A stretch of DNA of 64,000 nt, taken from contig JAYKYS010000024.1 of NCBI GenBank assembly GCA_036924285.1, positions 434,001 to 498,000 on the forward strand, written 5' to 3'. The translations under genes were made by a program, and so were the position numbers. Origin of the DNA: Asterella californica (Eukaryota > Streptophyta > Marchantiopsida > Marchantiales > Aytoniaceae). The notes beneath the pieces were generated by a model. That model had not been told where the DNA came from, did not search any database, and saw only the letters and a program-made list of their open reading frames with translations. The number at the start of each line of letters is the position of its first letter. Position 1 is the first letter of the stretch. Shown here piece by piece: positions 20,237 through 31,749 of the stretch.

Positions 20237-22643
20237 ATGTTTCCTCAGTTGCAAAAGGAGGTTTTACACGACAGCACGAAAGGCTCATTGGCTTCTCATC
20301 CAACTCAAAGTGCCCATGGAGTCAACTACCACCATCCCAATGCAGGAACTGACGGCTATGCATTCTTCATGCCAACTTGTGAGTTCTGGATCCAGCGCAT
20401 TCGATAGCTATAGATAGATCCCAGCAAGATAGTACAATCTCAAGAGAACCGACGTTGCTCGAGCTCTAGAAGTCATTTCTGTTCACCCGAGGACGCTGCT
20501 TATTTCACCCCTGACCACTTAATGATTCCTTGTTGGTATAGTGACTCTAATTGGCGTGGGTTCTCTCAATGCTGCGGGAGCTCAAATCGCTGAGCTGGGA
20601 TACAAAAAGGCGCTTATCGTCACAGACAAAGTATGAGACTTTCCTTTCGATGATTTTTTTCCTTTTGGATTCCGTTTTCAAAATCTGTGGAGGAACAGAG
20701 GATTAAATCCTCTGTTAAATCCTCCTACTCTTTTCTCCATGCCAGGGAAGTCCTGACCAATTCCCCCTTCGATTACAGGTCCTGGTCAAGGTGGGAGCTG
20801 TTAACTCAGTCTTAAAGGTGTTGGACAAAATTAATGTGCAATACGCGATCTACGACGGCACAGAACCAAATCCTACCGACAGCCAGGTTGAAGAAGGATT
20901 GGCATTGCTCAAGAAGGAGGAATGTGACTTCATCGTGTCTTTTGGTGGTGGTTCACCTCACGACTGCGCCAAAGCTATTGGTGTCCTTGCCACAAATGGA
21001 GGTAAACCGTCTGTAATTAACACGCCGGAGTATTGTTGCATCATCTGGTGTTTTGTCAGTTGAAAGTACGGTTCTAGATTCTGGGGGTTTCTGGATTTAG
21101 GAAGTTAGCAGAAATATTAATTAAACGCATCGTGCTCTGCGTGCAGGCAAAATACGAGACTACGAGGGTGTTAACAAGATTAAGCAGGCAATGCTTCCTC
21201 TCGTATCAATCAACACCACCGCCGGAACAGCTGCTGAGCTTACCAGATTCTCAATCATCACGGATACAAGACGTCACGTGAAAATGTCAATCATTGACTG
21301 GAAGGTTACACCCACAATTGCAGTCGATGACCCAACACTCATGGTAAGCTACAGATACTGGGGTGTTTTTAGTCGCGGAAGTAGCTCCTGTGAAAGCTAC
21401 TTCTCATACTGCCCGAAAAGTCGATTGTGGTACTCTTTATGGTTACTAGAAGAAACCAAAATTTGATCATTCTGTGGGTTTTTGTCATGTGCAGGTTGGA
21501 ATGCCCAAGTCACTGACAGCTGCTACAGGAATGGATGCGTTGACCCATGCTATTGAGGCTTACGTATCCACCATCTCGAATCCTGTCACCGATGCATCTG
21601 CCCTCCATGCCATGAAGCTCATCAAGACTTACCTGCGTGACGCTGTCAATGATGGCAAGAACTTGAAAGCTAGGGATATGATGTCGTATGCTGAGTTCCT
21701 GGCTGGTATGGCGTTCAACAGCGCCAGTTTGGGATACGTGCACGCTATGGCTCATCAGTTGGGTGGCATGTACAACTTGCCTCATGGTGTCTGCAATGCT
21801 GTGCTCCTGCCTGTAGTTCAGGTATTTTCTTCGAAACTCTGTGTCTGCCACCATAATTAGATGATGTGGTGCTATTTCTGGTGAAATCTGAAAACATGTC
21901 AAAAAACTGGTAAATGAGCCTTTCCTCCATTTGACTGCTGTCTTCAAGCTGTACAAACTTTGGTTTCTTCTATGCCATCGTCAGTTGAGCTTCTCTGCTA
22001 ACTCAATCTAAGAAATATTCTGAAGGAATTCAATGCGAAGAAGGTACCAATTCTATTCATCGACATTGCCGAAGCTTTTGGATACAAGGATGCTGGGGAG
22101 GATGCTGATCTAGCAGTGAAGTTGGTTCTTGACGAGATCAGGTTAGTCACGATATTAAGTCTCTTTCCTGGAGCACTGTCGAAATTATCCCACATGATTC
22201 CAGTTACAAGTATTATTTTACTCTTTTCTTCTGTTGTTGTATTCTGCAGCTGGATGTTTTCAGGCCTGTGCGCTAAAATAAGTATTTTCTCTGGAATATG
22301 CAAAATGCAGGTCTTTGAGCAAGGATGTGGGTATCCCCAAGAATCTGGCTGCTCTCGGGGTCAAACCTGAGGATTTTGAAGAGCTGGCAAAAAATGCCAT
22401 GAAGGTACTCTAGTGTTCTGCCGGAGCTGCTGACAGCCGTGTGTCATACAATGTTCGAGTGCCAAAACTATGAAAGGCACATCTGTCTTTGCTGTCATGT
22501 TGTAGCTTGGTTCAGTAAGAGCACTGACTGATATTAACGTCTGTTTTACTTCTTGGGTGCAGGATGCGTGTGGTTTTACCAATCCTCGTGTTCCCACGAA
22601 AGAAGAAGTGGTTCAGCTTTTCCAAAGTGCTTATGAGCAATAA
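20237..22643 (+). CDS. Iron-dependent (group III) alcohol dehydrogenase, 8 exons
   Basis: Spliced exons 20237-20378, 20542-20630, 20779-21001, 21147-21343, 21495-21821, 22026-22141, 22311-22404 and 22563-22643 join in frame to 422 residues, all with GT/AG borders. The start ATG has an in-frame stop two codons before it. The NAD-binding loop GGGSPHD is at residues 133-139. The iron ligands expected from the family are all present: Asp231 and His235 in [12 protein letters not shown], His300 in [11 protein letters not shown], and His314 in PHGVCN. The protein follows the pattern of bacterial methanol, 1,3-propanediol and lactaldehyde dehydrogenases (NAD-dependent oxidation of short alcohols or the reverse reduction). 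Residues 1-47 extend beyond the bacterial core and show no clear targeting peptide. The presence of introns rules out bacterial contamination. The substrate cannot be predicted. Confidence 0.9.
20694..20716. repeat. Short inverted repeat in dehydrogenase intron 2
   Basis: AACAGAGGAT and its reverse complement ATCCTCTGTT flank a 3-base loop, followed by a further partial copy TAAATCCTCC. It lies in the intron between exons 2 and 3 and has no known role. Confidence 0.6.
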
Positions 22644-22800
22644 CTTCCAACCGGGTCCACGAGAGCTGGGACCATTGCAGCGAGCAAATACAATTGTGGA
22701 TATCCAACAATCTGCAGAAGTTGGTATATCTCTAGAGGAACTCACTTGTTCTAAGCACATACCAGAAAGGCACCCTCCATTGAAGACTGAACGCAATCTA

Positions 22801-22928
22801 TAACTCCGGAGGCATAGCCAGGAGGACGTGACGATGAGACATCGCCTGTAGATATTTTTGAGGGATAACTCCGGAGGCATAGCGAGAACGACGTGACGAT
22901 GAGACATCGCCTGTAGATATTTGAGGGA
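22801..22928 (+). repeat. 65-bp tandem duplication downstream of the dehydrogenase
   Basis: TAACTCCGGAGGCATAGC starts at 22801 and again at 22866; the copies share ACGTGACGATGAGACATCGC and end GAGGGA, with a few substitutions and a two-base length difference in a T run. It lies about 160 bases after the stop codon, probably in or near the 3' untranslated region. Confidence 0.9.
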
Positions 22929-22929
22929 T

Positions 22930-25900
22930 GAGGGAGGGCCCCATGCATCAAAAAGGTTGAGACTGGGTGTCAATACGAGAAGATGAATAATAAGTCCAGA
23001 ATTTCTGAACCTAATGTGTACGTAGTTGTCTAGGATGGACAGAACATGGCTCTGTCAGTCACTCGTGCTTAACAAACAGAGTTCTCTAGCACTTGATGAA
23101 ATGCTCCGTTCTTAGACTATAGCTGCAGCGAGCAGATTTCTGTCCTTAGTCTTGGTACAAGCGAGGACGCACCTGAGCTTTTTTCCTTCACCAAAACCTC
23201 ACGACAGCATCCGAGAGCGCAAGAGAACCCGTGAGAAAGTACCATGAAATCCTATTCTGGCTACCGGTAAGAGAGCACTATGAACTCCTGTTCTGGCTAG
23301 CATTAGCCAAGTCTGGAACGAGACCCAGAAATGGCGTTTGTAGATCATCAAACATACGATTCTGAATAAGTAAAGGCTATTTTGAAACCGTACTGAACGT
23401 TCTGGATAAACTCACATGTCACTATGTAACGTTTTCGTCGTCTTTGACTGATGTTTAGACCTTAGGTCAGAAATCAGGTCCGACACGAAGGAAGTGACCA
23501 TGTTGCTCGAAGCTGAAAGGATCCAAAAAGAGTGCATGAGCAAAGTGTAACCGTAGCCAATCGAGACAGATAAAGCCCGCAGCGATTATACATGCAACGA
23601 GCGAGAATTCGAAGAATTCAACAAAAACAAAACTCTTACCGAGAGCAAAACCTGTCACCGCCACCACCATGTGCTAAACGCAGCATGAAACCACAACGAT
23701 CAACAGAGCAACATGACGACGCGGCGAAAAAAGACCAGCAGACCAACATGTCATAGACGCGCGAGAAAGCTGAGCAGCAATGCAGAGAACGAAAGAAAGC
23801 TCGAAGATCCGAGCTGCCGACTACACTACGGTGACCTGACACGGAACCCTAGCGGAGCTCTCCGCTGCCCAGCCCGCGGGCACAAAATGCAGTGAAGCCT
23901 TTTTGGTCCGCTAGCACTATACGAAGACCAGATATTCACAAACATGGGTATAAAGGCATAATGGGAGGAAAACGAATCAGATGGATATGCACAGGCGAGT
24001 AAAGTTCCTATTAAGTAGTAAAGAAAGTCAGGAGTTGCACAGGCATCCGGAGTGCCAAAGTGGGATCGGGTTCAATACAGAAGATTGATGTTAGAGGCAA
24101 CGCGTTCTTCTCGTGATAAACCAGCTTACAAAATGAGTGCACATTGGCACGCATCCTCGCTCGACCAAGCTCTGGCCACATGGGACTCTTGATGATCAAA
24201 CCGCTGAACAAGTCACATGACGGCGGAAAGAAGGAAGGGAGGGAGCCTTGCAGTACAGCGTTGTCCATAATTAATCTCCATCTCCTCGGTCGCCATGGAT
24301 CTGGTTCCAGGATCCCCCGGAGTTTCGAAAGGCCATCGATCCAGTTAAGTAACTCGCTTGACTCTCGACGAACCCGTGGGACCCTCGACATTACATTGCA
24401 CCCACTCAGAGAAGTTCTACGTCGACAGTACAACAAGAAGTTCTTTCTCCCTCATGATCAGGCCGATACAGGTTTGCGACTTTCCGTTAGTCTAAGACAT
24501 TCCTCTGTACCGACTTTAGATATCATGGTGTCCTGTAAAGCTTACCGCACCAGGCCTAGGAGATGATGGTAGTAATCTCCCAATTATCGTTATCCGTGGA
24601 GGGAATATAGCTACTCAATCATCCGTGGCGACATCGGTCCTCCTCTTTCACGGTTCACCCAGAATGGCCTCACATGCTGGAGAGATCAGGATTTCTGTCG
24701 AGTGAATACCTCCTCCTTTGTGTGGAATCTTCACAAGAGAAACTTTTGAGTTTGTTACGACAATGCAGGAACTGATGATCATCTGCACCGGTTTGGTTGG
24801 TACGCTGCAGCATATAGCTGCTATACGCTGGAGCGTACCATGGCGAAGTACTACAGCAATGTAGGATGGGGTATGCTACCTAGCCTCGTATGATCATCAC
24901 TGTCCACGCACTGGTACCTTTCACTTGATACTCTCAAACAGAGTAAAGGTCCATGTTCCGTCATTGATCTGACATCCTAGACGTTTGAGCGCATCAGCCT
25001 GCATGTAGATTCAGAAGCACAAAACGCCGCTAGCTGGCTTGCAATTGGAAAGGCAATCCAGCTTTTACGTATCATACCAAGGTCGACTATATATATAAAA
25101 CACACTAACATGTACAGCTACGGCTCATCCTCAGTCCACATGTTTTTCTCCATCCATCACCGTTTGAGTCTAGAATTAATTGCTGAAGTCTGTAGCTGCA
25201 GTTGTACTTCTTCTAAAGCTCAGGGGCGTTCGAGCTTTTCCTCGTCCGATTAGACATGTACTGTTAAGAAACGAAAAACGAAAATGCCTGCAACAACTCC
25301 TTTACATGGAAGAAACTATGTGCATTTCGTTTGAAGCTCAGCAATACATAGTTGAGTAGTGTCTCTTGATGTTATCCTTCTCTTCCTTAACATGAAGCAT
25401 GAAGCAATGCAAGTGAACTGTAGTTGAAACTTTCAGTTTTAAGCGTGTAACTCTTGGAGTAAAACTTAAGGAAGTCCTCGTGATCCACTCCATACTTGAC
25501 TTGTACGCCACAGGGATTCATCGCTTTTGTTTTGCTTGTTGGTCGAGTAGCAGCTGGCGATTATGTATGAAGTTCTTGATTACACAGCTATCTGTATTAT
25601 CAAGAACTAAATGCACATCGGTTCTCCTGATCCAATCATCTTCCCGAATGACCAGTTTCTCATGTCACCGTCAGGTGTATGTGAATCTACAGGACACAGC
25701 AAATGGAGCCGCACTACACACGGAACTATCTGCTTCTCACCCTCGTACGGATTCAAATGATCGCATGTTGCATGGATATGGAGCCGCACTTTTTGGTGTG
25801 CACAAGACTTGATTGCTTTTTCTTCCAGAATCAATCAACGTAGTACTGTCGCATGTCACACTTTTCGCATGCTTATGTAATACGGACGTCCAACTCACTG

Positions 25901-28900
25901 CGGATGAAAAGTTCATGGGATAGGTAGTACGTACGGAACAATCTTCATGATTGTATGCCCTCCAGCAGCAATCGAGCTCTCTGCGCCGTACTGGGCTTCA
26001 GATCATGCTCGTCAAGAGCAATTCTAACATTAATATCTATCAGCTATCTAGCAAGTCAGAGAAAGCTTGTGCGAATCATTCTATTATGAAGCTAATTGTT
26101 CTTCATGTCCGTAATCAGCCTCTCCTCATGGTGATGACGTCTTCAGCAAAGTTGGAAGCTTAAGGGTTCTCGATCTGTCACTCACCAGTACTAGTTGTTG
26201 CTCTCTTCATCTTGCCGTCAGGAAGGTAATATGTATCATGGTGAGATAACGTACATAGGATGTCACAACTCTCTTAGCAAAGAAGAGGTTTGCTTCTAAG
26301 TAGAGTAGTAGCTCCAGATCTTCAACGGTAGAATTGCAGTATGTGCATCCTCTGGCATCTTCCTATGGCAGGACAAACTGTTCCGATCGCAGTAGCAGAA
26401 GGCGTATGTACTTCAGCTTTGATGTCATCTTCGTGCACGGTTAACGAAACTAGCGCTCGAGCACTTCTTATACGGAAGGGAATATATGTTATGAACTGTA
26501 TACTTGATTCTTCTGAATGAATCTTCTCCTATCATGAACGCCCCTGGATATATACTAGGTCATGATCAGGCTTGGATGGAACGTTTCAGGCCTGAAGGTT
26601 TCATCCGCAGTTTTACATGCTAAGAGAAGCTTAAGAGTTAGCTATATAGTTACAGCCTGAAGAAAAGTTACGAACCGATTCCTGCTTTCACAGTGTCCAA
26701 CTGCCTCATCTAGCTAGCTAAACGGCATGGCAAAGAGTCTTATTATACCGTTACGGTACGGAGTTGTGATCAAGATATAGATCTCGATTTCTATCTTCTG
26801 AAATCCAGTTAATGATAGCACTCCGGATCCTCTTCCCCCCTTGACCTGCAGGTAGCGTTGCCATCTTTCTAAAAGGTAACAGGAAATCCATGTCAGAGCT
26901 CAAGACAGTTGCGATTCTCTATACTCTCTACCTCTCGGATTCTTTCGTTCCCATTCATGCTATTAGGCTTGAGGTTCATGGAAAAGAAATCCACCGACCG
27001 ATTCTTGTCCATGACCCACTATCGATCCATAAACTGCTTTAATGGACCCCATCCTCATGTAGAAGAGACCCAATTTTTACTCCTTGTGGACTGGAAAAGG
27101 GGGTCCCAAAACTGCTGACTTTTGTCCGAAGGTCCTCTTCAAGCAAAGAAATGGACACACCTGATCGATGAGCTTTGATGTCAGTAGAAGCTGATGTTGG
27201 TGTGGTCACTTCTGGGATCTTTTGTAGGATCTTAGGAAGAAGAGGAATCCGAAGTATATGTTTCAGCAACTGTTAAATATAGACTATTTCCAAGATCAAG
27301 ATCTAGAATGCGACATTGTCAACGGCAGACAAGAGGAAGATTTTCACGTCTCTTTCAGGAAGAACATCCGGTGCTACTGGAAGACCTCGACGTCAAACAA
27401 CCACTACACTGTCAGAAGTGAAAAGTGACAGGAAGTGTCTTGGAAATTTGTCCTGCAATAACGTAGAGCTAGAGGTTGACAATCTACGTCTCTTAAAAGC
27501 TTAGTCCATGAAGAATGAATGCACTCTCAGTCTGGACACTGGAAGAAGCGTAGAGGATTTGAATTCCCTACTTACCAAGTTGCCAAAATATATGGCGAAT
27601 TACTGCGCAAGGAGTAATTTCTCGTCGGTCGATTGTTATTAACATCAACAGACTGATAAAGCTTTGAGATGACCACCAACTGCAGAGAACCGAAAGCTGG
27701 GAGTGAAAAGAAAGAAAGGAGTGTCCTCTAAAAAGTCACATTAGCAATGAGGTTATCATACGTTGTTTTTTGCTGAGCGTAATCGGTTTCTAAGCAGTCT
27801 GCAGCTACGTACTCTGAAGGAGGAGATAAGGAAAACCTTTAATTAGGTAATGTATCATCCAGCAGCACTGCTTCTGACTACATTATAGTTGTAGGGTAAA
27901 ACCTTCTTACAAGAGGATCATTTGTGATGGCTTTGAGCCCGTGATTAATTTAATTTCCATAATGGAATTAGCATAGTCATGATCATATGAGCCTAATTTC
28001 ACTAAGTGGTCTGTCTTCTGCAGGGAGTTAGCTCCATTAAAGGGGAGTTGTGTTTTTGCAAGTGTTTACACGTTCGTCTCTACCGCGAGTTGGACTGCGA
28101 TTCAACACCAGTTCGAGAGAAGCTCAGTCTGTGCAGACGTACTGTACATATGCTGTTCTTTGCGTACATACGAGATTGAAACCAAGTAAGGGAAGTGGCT
28201 GATAAGAGTAACTTAAGCAAAACTTCCGAGGCTGTTTCAAAGGGGGTACCTCAGTTGTGTCTACTCTGGCTCAAGAATCATTCTGTTCCACCATTCCATG
28301 CAGGATGCTATACATATATTTTAGTGGTAAGAGAATATCAAGCAGGTGATTTTGTTAAACAACTTGACATTGACAAGATTAATCTAGTGTTGATGTGACC
28401 TACAGTTTGTTGGTTAATTCATGTGACTCTTATAATCCCTTGTCCTTTTTGGATCGGTGGTATATTGTCATGTTTATTTTAGAACTTGAACTACGTAATC
28501 AATTACTCACGGTTCACTTCACACTAGTTGGATTAAGACCCCAACCTCTGAGATGTTGTGCATCTGCTCTCCTACAACAAACTTGCCCATTGCCTTACGG
28601 ATGATCCTTGGCACTAATTTAGTTTATCAACATGTTGACTATGCTCAAATAGAATTTCCTGCAAATTTTTATGCTTGTAGGATTCTCTTTTCGCAGAAAG
28701 GGAGATTCTAAGATCCTGGAAACAACTTTCTAGGATACTTGATATGAATGATCAAGTTCGCGACCTGATTAGGGTTTCGAAGTTGAGATATTACTGGACT
28801 AATCTGAATCACGAATGGAATATGTATTTCTCCTTTGAGACGTAGATTCAAGTTTTCCACAATCCTTTGAACATATTCTAAGACTTTTGTTCTAAAGTCG

Positions 28901-31500
28901 TAAGATTCTCCACGACGCAGGCAAGATCGTGACTAATCAGATGAGCATTACAACTCCAAGAAGCCTAAAGATTTAGAGTTTGACTACTCGCTTTTATAGA
29001 TCTCGAATATCATCATACTCAAACGCCTGATGCCTGCATCTACCGACGACCTCCATATTCCAAAAGACTTAAGTATGGTCAGATTTTGACACACGAGACA
29101 GGTTTTATGTATCTGCTCAGCAGCCTACTGCATGTAGCAAACGGTCGTTTTACGACTGATCTCATTCTTCATTCATCTCATGCTTCACTGCCATGGGAAT
29201 GTACTTCAAAGTTAGACTAAGCGCCGGTTTACTGTTACTGTAACAATCCGAATATATTTACCGTTGAACTTTGACTCTTAACGGGAACGCCGGTCAAACT
29301 TTTTGACGTCAGTTTAAACAGTGACTTACGTGGAGGCTGATCTCTGCAGTAGCGATCGATATCCTACAGTACAAGATATGCATGCATATAATCCCTGTCA
29401 GCCTTCAGTTACAGTGAGGTTGGGCTTAGGTGATCGGGTGCAATGGTCTTAGGTCCCCTGTAGAACTGAAACGCCGTAATCGTGTCTGCCCAGTGCCTAC
29501 CTAGTTAAGTCGACCACGGTGCACGGTCCCAACCCATCCTGCTAAGCTTGACCATGCATCAGTTTCCCAGACTTTGCATATGGCACCATCACCAGAGGAG
29601 GTTAGAGGTTATGTGTTCCAGTTACCGAGCCCAGTACTGCGTTCTTGGTGTTCCGCATTTCACCTTCCCATAGAACGTGAAACAGTCTACAGTCGCGTAC
29701 TGTACGTCGTAGAAACGCTTCGGTCAGTTGCTAACTACACAGGATAAACCACACTACGGTAGTACTGTCTCAACAGTCAACAGTACTAGAAGTGGTTCAG
29801 GTTAGAAGTTTACTCACGGGGAGTTCCGGTATATAGTGTTATGAATTCCGGTCGTTTCCAGGATTACCGATCTAACCCAAATTTTCCAGGGAAATTTCTA
29901 GAAAAAGAATTTGAAATTTTAGTAAAAACTAGATAAAATTTCTGGAGAAAATGTAAGATTTCTTGTTTCCCTTTCCATCCACCGGAAATGTACCGATTAT
30001 CGACAAAAACCTTCCCGAGCATTGCTCACGGGTTATGCTAGGGACAAGCCGCTTATAAGATAAGTCTACAGTGGGACACATCCTCTCTCCACCAGTTGGA
30101 GCGCTTAACCAAGCTCGGCACAGCATGCAGTAACTGCATGCATGACTGTAGACCAGGTAGACAGACAAGTCACATGCGAATGAGGTTGCTGGGTCTTCTT
30201 GGTAGGACGAACGGAGTACGAAGGTGTCCCACAATATCCTGGGTGGATGTGGAATCTTCTCAGGTTTGGTTTGGAGTCTGGGCTCTTCTAACTTAGAGGC
30301 GATCCACAGGACCCAGTTAGCACTATTACCAGATTGTTTTCTTCTGTGCTATCAAAGGAAATAGTGGGACCCCTGGCATGACATCTCGCCAACTCAGAGG
30401 ATTTCTGTGCAGTACGTTAGAACCCCTTTACCTCGAGTTCATCCATGTACTGTTTTTGTACTGTTTCATCTCCGTCGTCGTTCATACCTTACCACACCAC
30501 AGCGACAGATCTGAAGTTTTGTCCCTGAACTCATCTATCAGACCTCGGCATACCGTCGGAAAGGCTGTCCGGATAAACATGAACTTCCTTTCTCTCGCTA
30601 GATCTCGCCTTACGTGCTGCCGGTGGAAGATTCAGCAACTTCTGTCGAGTGAATATAGGCTGATTTCTAGGGAAGGATTTGGGGAACTCATCTTCTACCT
30701 AGAAGCCAGGTGTAGAGAACTGGCTGGATTTGCCGGCTTCAGACAACTGTCAAGGGAGGGGTACGCTTTTGCTTGAGGATGTTGCTCACGTCACGTCTAC
30801 TTCATTTCCATCTTTGAATTTAGTATAAAAGTCGACGAATATGAGGAGATTACTGTGTGGCAGTCTGGAAAGGTCCGAAGGGAAGGTGGAGGAGGGTTCC
30901 ATCCACCGAAGCCTCCGCCACAAAGACTAGACTTCACTGTATTCGTTCAAGGCTTCAAGCACTTGAACCTGCAAACGCTACCAAATCCCCCCAGTTTAAC
31001 CAAATGGTGGAGTCGAATTCGGCACGAGAACTACCGTAGCATGAGCACTCGAGACATTATACATGTGTAATGACCGAATCTCATGCATCAGTGATCGAGC
31101 TCCTTCTTTGTTGCAGAGTGATCATGAGCTGACAGAGGAAATCAGCTAAATAATTTCACCGCTCGGCGACCGACCTGCACCCGCAATATTTGGAAGTCCA
31201 GACATGATGGTCGACCACAAATATGAGGGGACAACCGCTGCCTCTAAACGACTCTAAAGGTGGCTGGAGAACGACAGATTCCAGTTAGCATAAATTTCAG
31301 ACAAGCAGTCATCCCAGCATCAGACCTGCATGCCATTTCGACTCTCAATCGGACAGTCAATGTTCTACCACCAGAATGTCGAGGGAGTGGTTTAGCTTGG
31401 AAGTTTACTGGTGACGAGACCAATTATCGTGAGCTTTCACTGCGTGCCACCATTCTTGGTGGATAGACGAGCTCGTTCTGTCTGCAGTTTGGAATCTGCC
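22930..31500. other. Gene-poor region, nothing assigned
   Basis: About 8.6 kb without a supported gene. The longest open frames (24144-24566 on plus, 24011-24436 on minus, 30378-30776 on plus) overlap or lack recognisable domains. The sequence reads as diverged non-coding DNA, perhaps old repeats. A 14-base match to a cDNA-cloning adapter at 31014 is reported as a finding. Confidence 0.3.
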
Positions 31501-31521
31501 TGCTTTAGCATCCAGCAAAGC

Positions 31522-31749
31522 ATGGAGTCAAACCCAGCACACTGCAGTAGCTTGAAACAGTCCGCGAAGTTTGGCCACCATCCACCCGAACACCAGAACA
31601 CCAGAACTTGTGAGGTAAAAAACTGGACTTTCCATGGATTCGCGTTGACAGTTGCTGCTGTGATTGTTCTGGCTCTCTCTCTCTTTTCCTTCCCGAATTT
31701 GGTCTGCTCGCTTCGGTCGTCTTCAGAAGAACTCACAAGATTGTTATGA
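31522..31749 (+). CDS. Possible small membrane protein
   Basis: From ATG 31522 a 75-residue frame has a hydrophilic N-terminal half with several His and Cys, one strong hydrophobic segment at about residues 38-62 (FHGFALTVAAVIVLALSLFS is the first part) and a short Ser/Glu/Arg-rich tail. This is the profile of a single-pass membrane peptide. There is no family match, no neighbour and no other support, so it may be chance. Confidence 0.15.
   Translation: MESNPAHCSSLKQSAKFGHHPPEHQNTRTCEVKNWTFHGFALTVAAVIVLALSLFSFPNLVCSLRSSSEELTRLL

Noticed and set aside
24011..24566. Overlapping 141- and 140-codon frames on opposite strands
   Set aside because: No domain or repeat support, no splice context, and the two frames cover the same bases; at most one could be real and neither convinces.
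30378..30776. 132-codon plus-strand frame
   Set aside because: Contains a hydrophobic run, but has no family features and no supporting context.
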